Assembly (NCBI GenBank): GCA_945904015.1
Contig: CAMDPK010000064.1
Coordinates: 1 to 38,344, forward strand
Length of the DNA stretch: 38,344 nucleotides
Direction: 5' to 3'
DNA from: Candidatus Kuenenia stuttgartensis
Lineage (GTDB): Bacteria; Planctomycetota; Planctomycetia; Planctomycetales; Planctomycetaceae
The translations under genes and the position numbers were made by a program. Positions 34,942-38,344 of this stretch are shown piece by piece. How positions within the stretch are numbered: the stretch's first letter is position 1; each line of letters begins with the position of its first letter. The notes beneath the pieces were generated by a model. That model was not told where the DNA came from. It ran no database searches and saw only the letters and a program-made list of their open reading frames with translations.

Positions 34942-37371
34942 ATGTCCACCAATCACGACGATCCGCGTCTGACCGCGTATGCCTTGAACGAACTCAGTCC
35001 CGCTGTCCGAGCGGCGGTTGATCGCCAATTGGCCGACTCGCCCGAAGCCGCCGCCGAGGTCACTTCGATCCGCGAGATGGCCGACGAATTGCGAGCCGCG
35101 CTGCAATCGGAGCCGGCTCTGCCGCGGACGGACTTCGTGGTGCCGACGCGAATCGCACCATCGAAAGTCGGCGCGGCCGGCGTCGGTGCGTCTCCCGATT
35201 CGTTCTCGCCGCGACATCGTTGGTCGAGCCGAGTCGCTGTCGCGGCGTCCTGCGTCGCACTGCTCGGCACCTTCAGTTGGGTCACTTGGAGTGGTCGAAG
35301 CGATCATCGCCAGGCGGCTGAGCAGCAACTGGCTTTGAACCGGCATCCTTCGATGTTTTCCTTCGGTGTGGGTGTGCCTGAAATCGCGGAGGCCGCCGAT
35401 GGAGTTTTGGCGGACGTGGAACTGTTGGCAAACCAACCACAAGTCCGCGTGGTTCCCTTGTACGCCTACAGCGAGGCGGAAGCCAAGCGGTCGCTCGGAG
35501 TCCAATTCCTGCCGCTTTTGACGAAGAACCACGTTGCGGAACAGAGCGGGAAGGACTCCAGAGATCGGTTCGGCCGTTCCAAGGGGAGAGCGAATGAACC
35601 CAATGTTGAGTTCTACGATCGCGATTCGTTGGAAGCGAAAACCGGCGAAGGCTTGTCCCGCTCTGACCACTTTCGGTTCGTGAAACCGCAACTCAAGGCG
35701 CTTGATGACCGAGTTGCAGAGATCGACAAATTAGGCGAACCGGAACTCAGACAGAAGCTGGTGAAGCCGTCGTTTCATCTCCCTGAAAGACTGCACGAAG
35801 AAGCCAACGCTGAAGCCTACGCCGCGATTCACGACAACCCGTTCGCCACGCCACTGCAAGAGCCGCTCTCGACGTTCTCGATCGACGTGGACACGGCAGC
35901 GTACTCGAACATGCGGCGGTTTCTGACGCAGGGAAGTTTGCCGCCAGCCGACTCGGTGCGGATCGAAGAATTGGTCAACTATTTCAACTACGACTACATG
36001 CCGCCAAATCAACTTGAGCGTCAGGTTGCTGGCGGCCGAAACGTGCCGGAGCCGGCTGATTGGCCATTCGCCGTCCACATGGAAGTTGCCGGGTGCCCGT
36101 GGAACGCCGAGCATCGTCTGGTCCGCGTCGGTCTCAAGGGCAAAGAGATCGCGCTCGACAAGCGGCCGGTCAGCAACATCGTGTTTTTGATCGACGTATC
36201 CGGCTCGATGCAGGATCCGAACAAGTTGCCGCTGGTGAAGGCCGGGCTGCGGCGGCTGGTTGAGCAGTTCACGGAGAACGACCGTGTCGGCATTGTGGTC
36301 TACGCCGGAGCATCCGGGCTGGTGTTGGATTCGACCAACGCCTCGCAGAAGGACGTCATCTTGTCGTCGATCGAGAACCTGCAAGCGGGCGGTTCGACCA
36401 ACGGCGGCGAGGGGATTCAGCTCGCGTATGCGTTGGCTCGCAAGCACTTCATCGAGAAGGGGACGAATCGCGTGATCCTCTGCACCGACGGCGACTTCAA
36501 CGTCGGCATCACCAATCAAGATGATCTCACGCGGTTGATCGAGGAGGAATCGAAGTCGGGGGTGTTCCTCAGTGTGCTGGGCTTTGGCATGGGGAACTTG
36601 AAGGACTCGACACTGGAGAAACTCGCCGACAAAGGGAACGGCAACTACGCCTACATCGACACGCTCCGCGAAGCCAACAAGGTGTTCGTCGAACAGATGA
36701 CCGGCACGCTGATCACGATCGCGAAGGACGTGAAAATCCAGATCGAGTTCAATCCGGCACTGGTCGGTGCGTACCGACTGATCGGCTACGAGAATCGGTT
36801 GCTGGCCGCTCAGGACTTCCACGACGACACGAAAGACGCTGGCGAAATCGGAGCCGGTCACACGGTCACCGCGCTGTACGAGATCATCCCGCCCAGCAAG
36901 CTGCCGGCTCCGCCGAAAGCGACCAGCGGAGAGAAACTGAAGTATCAGCCGAACGTGAAGTCGCCGGCCGACGGCGCTCGGCGCGGGTCTCCTGATCCCG
37001 CCGCTTCACCAGACCGAAGGTCCCCCGCGACCGCTACCCCCGACGAGCAACAGGCGAGCCGCCCGTTGCCAAAGAACGGCGAACTGCTGACGATCAAGTT
37101 GCGCTACAAACAACCCGATGAGGACAAGAGTTCGTTGATCGAGATGCCGTTGACCGACGACGGCCGTGCGTTCGCGAAAGCCTCGACCGACTTCCGCTTC
37201 GCGGCGAGCGTCGCCAGCTTCGGCATGATCCTGCGTCACTCGCCGCATCGTGGCAACGCGACGCTCGACGCCGTGGCGGAGATTGCTCAATCATCGTTGG
37301 GCGTGGACAAGTCGGGCTATCGCTCGGAGTTTGTCGGCCTCGTCCGCTCGGCAAAGGCGTTGCAGAAGTAG
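34942..37371 (+). CDS. Anti-sigma-like/vWA (YfbK-type) membrane fusion protein
   Basis: 809 residues, ATG with AAGGAG seven bases upstream. Residues 1-60 (DPRLTAYALNELSPAVRAAV and following) look like the N-terminal part of an anti-sigma factor, but without the usual HxxxCxxC zinc ligands. A membrane segment follows (about 97-117), then a linker, the YfbK N-terminal domain (FSIDVDTAAYSNMRRFLTQG), a vWA domain with MIDAS motif DVSGS (D418, S420, S422), and the C-terminal DUF3520 domain (LTIKLRYKQP and RFAASVASFGMILRHS). I infer that the periplasmic vWA part senses or scaffolds something and the cytosolic N-terminus holds the sigma factor encoded upstream. The fifth copy of the 29-bp repeat lies in a low-complexity linker (residues about 678-687). 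Confidence 0.9.
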   Translation: MSTNHDDPRLTAYALNELSPAVRAAVDRQLADSPEAAAEVTSIREMADELRAALQSEPALPRTDFVVPTRIAPSKVGAAGVGASPDSFSPRHRWSSRVAVAASCVALLGTFSWVTWSGRSDHRQAAEQQLALNRHPSMFSFGVGVPEIAEAADGVLADVELLANQPQVRVVPLYAYSEAEAKRSLGVQFLPLLTKNHVAEQSGKDSRDRFGRSKGRANEPNVEFYDRDSLEAKTGEGLSRSDHFRFVKPQLKALDDRVAEIDKLGEPELRQKLVKPSFHLPERLHEEANAEAYAAIHDNPFATPLQEPLSTFSIDVDTAAYSNMRRFLTQGSLPPADSVRIEELVNYFNYDYMPPNQLERQVAGGRNVPEPADWPFAVHMEVAGCPWNAEHRLVRVGLKGKEIALDKRPVSNIVFLIDVSGSMQDPNKLPLVKAGLRRLVEQFTENDRVGIVVYAGASGLVLDSTNASQKDVILSSIENLQAGGSTNGGEGIQLAYALARKHFIEKGTNRVILCTDGDFNVGITNQDDLTRLIEEESKSGVFLSVLGFGMGNLKDSTLEKLADKGNGNYAYIDTLREANKVFVEQMTGTLITIAKDVKIQIEFNPALVGAYRLIGYENRLLAAQDFHDDTKDAGEIGAGHTVTALYEIIPPSKLPAPPKATSGEKLKYQPNVKSPADGARRGSPDPAASPDRRSPATATPDEQQASRPLPKNGELLTIKLRYKQPDEDKSSLIEMPLTDDGRAFAKASTDFRFAASVASFGMILRHSPHRGNATLDAVAEIAQSSLGVDKSGYRSEFVGLVRSAKALQK
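36974..37002 (+). repeat. 29-bp coding-embedded repeat, copy 5
   Basis: Matches copy 1 with one substitution (CTGATCCCG for CTGACCCCG). It is read in a different phase from copies 1 and 4, as ARRGSPDPA, in a linker before the DUF3520 domain of the vWA protein. Confidence 0.85.
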
Positions 37372-37379
37372 CCCTGTCG

Positions 37380-37524
37380 CTTCGAGGCTGTGAAAAATCG
37401 CCACCGGGCCTGCCCCGGTGGTTCAACGGCCTTTGCACTACTGCGAATTCTCGAAGAAAGAGTAGTGCAAAAGCCGCCAAGCCACCGGGACAAGCCCGGT
37501 GGCGGGATTGTTTCACAGGCTCGG
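37380..37524. repeat. Long hairpin at a convergent gene junction
   Basis: The arms of about 62 bases (37380-37441 and 37461-37524) are imperfect reverse complements. They contain CCACCGGGCCTGCCCCGGTGG-like inner palindromes and TTTGCACTACT/AGTAGTGCAAA at the tip. It lies between the vWA gene and the minus-strand gene at 37535, where it may end both transcripts. Confidence 0.85.
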
Positions 37525-37534
37525 AGTGACCGGT

Positions 37535-38344
37535 CTACTTGACTGACTTCGCGGCCGGGTTCTCTTTCAGCGTTTCCTTCAGCGTCGTGATCAGCACGAA
37601 GGGCTTGCCGGCGTCGTCGGCGACGATGCGGCGGCCCAGCTTGTGCGGAAACGTGACTTGCCGAAGCAACAGGCCCCAGGTCGTCTTGCGGTTCGGCACG
37701 GTGACCTTGAGTTCGCTGAGGTCGATCTCTTCGCGTTCGATCGCGTGGTGGTCGATGAGCAGCGGAACTTCCGAGGCTTGCGACGCGGCGGTCAGAACAT
37801 CGGTCAGCGGCACATCGTCGAGCGCGACCGGAACCGTTTTGAAGAGCGCGGGGACGAGTTGTCCCTGGGGTTTCTCCGGGTCCAGCGGCCAGCCAATCGG
37901 CCAGGCATCTTGACCCGCGTCGCGCGGCGAGACGGCCAGTTCGATTTTTCCGTCCGGCGTGCGGAGCGGTTTGAAGCTGAGGCCGAACTCACCCAGCGTC
38001 GCGGCCAGCACGGTTCCGACGCTCAGACCGCGCGCGTCCGTTCGGAGTTTCTTGTCGGAGTCCAACATGCGAGCGGCTCGCTGCGCTTCGGGCGTCATTC
38101 GCAGCGGATGCTTCTCCGGCAACGGCAACTTGGCGAGCGCGGCTTCCAGCGACAGCCCTGCGGTGTCGACATTGACGGGAACGCTCAACTCTCGCAGCAC
38201 GCCACCGAATTGTCGGTCGTCGAGCCCGAAGAGCGGCTTGCCTTGCGGTGCTCCTTGAGCGCCGTAGGTTTTGAGTTCGCGAATCCATTCGGCCAGCTTG
38301 TCGGCTTCGGCGAGCGTGAACGCGCGGTCGTTGCAAATAATTCT
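37535..38344 (-). CDS. Planctomycete protein with STN-like repeats, 5' end outside window
   Basis: The frame is open from the right edge (38344) to the stop at 37535: 269 residues of the C-terminal part, with the start outside the window. A GTG at 38200 is in frame but is preceded by good coding sequence (LAEADKLAEWIRELKTYGAQ), so it is not the start. Two similar alpha/beta segments are visible. The last, from VALDDVPLTDVLTAASQASE to FPHKLGRRIVADDAGKPFVL, resembles secretin/TonB short N-terminal (STN)-like modules found in many planctomycete proteins. No catalytic motif or membrane segment is seen in this part. I do not assign a function. Confidence 0.75.
   Translation of the reverse strand, partial: RIICNDRAFTLAEADKLAEWIRELKTYGAQGAPQGKPLFGLDDRQFGGVLRELSVPVNVDTAGLSLEAALAKLPLPEKHPLRMTPEAQRAARMLDSDKKLRTDARGLSVGTVLAATLGEFGLSFKPLRTPDGKIELAVSPRDAGQDAWPIGWPLDPEKPQGQLVPALFKTVPVALDDVPLTDVLTAASQASEVPLLIDHHAIEREEIDLSELKVTVPNRKTTWGLLLRQVTFPHKLGRRIVADDAGKPFVLITTLKETLKENPAAKSVK

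Noticed and set aside
38198-38200. GTG as the start of the rightmost minus-strand gene
   Set aside because: The frame upstream stays open to the window edge and reads like ordinary protein, so the gene is partial rather than starting here.

Overview
The window looks like chromosomal DNA of a planctomycete (Planctomycetota). Evidence: a type I sulfatase, a DUF1501/DUF1800 pair, a DUF1549/DUF1553 protein with a c-type-cytochrome-like CxxCH, a huge M56 (BlaR1-type) multidomain protein, a YfbK-type von Willebrand protein behind an ECF sigma factor, several secreted alpha/beta hydrolases, and many dispersed inverted repeats of the kind seen in this phylum. The genus cannot be told from the sequence alone. 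No tRNA, rRNA, CRISPR array or prophage was recognised.

Layout. 1-39 (minus) is the first 13 codons of an IS110-family transposase running off the left edge; the IS end lies just upstream of a 5'-truncated M56 gene (139-5460). Then come a sulfatase (5639-7357), clpB (7667-10297) and, convergent to it, rsmH (11697-10618). A secreted esterase (11890-12783) faces a minus-strand block read from right to left: CAP-domain protein (19550-19098), phytoene-desaturase-like flavoprotein (18968-17544), DUF1800 (17464-16166), DUF1501 (16051-14822), a 105-aa unknown (14794-14477) and a second esterase (14377-13121). Next is a plus-strand iron block: TIGR04283-type glycosyltransferase, feoA, feoA, feoB, a FeoB-associated Cys-rich membrane peptide and a 149-aa unknown (19681-24147). 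Minus-strand genes follow for an RlmI-like methyltransferase, an RluA-like pseudouridine synthase and a third esterase (27586-24258). The right part holds two translationally coupled lipoproteins of polysaccharide export (27888-30719, the second frameshifted), the DUF1549/DUF1553 protein (31090-33978), the ECF sigma factor (34301-34810), the fused anti-sigma/vWA protein (34942-37371) and a minus-strand gene running off the right edge (38344-37535).

Functional units. The clearest are ferrous iron uptake (feoA-feoA-feoB plus two small downstream genes); a sigma/anti-sigma module whose anti-sigma part is fused to a membrane vWA protein; an outer-membrane polysaccharide export pair; and the DUF1800-DUF1501 secreted pair.

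The most unusual property is repeat load. Most of the longer intergenic gaps, including all four convergent junctions, hold an inverted-repeat element, from about a dozen sequence families. Arms of these elements supply start codons, stop codons or N-terminal residues of neighbouring genes. In addition a 29-bp repeat occurs five times inside three unrelated coding sequences, in both orientations and several reading phases, without breaking them. One arm of an intergenic element also sits in frame inside the DUF1553 gene. Three intergenic elements with different sequences share one architecture: a CCC-GRA-GGG hairpin, then TAGCC, then a second stem. That suggests a structure-defined element family and is the best candidate here for something undescribed.
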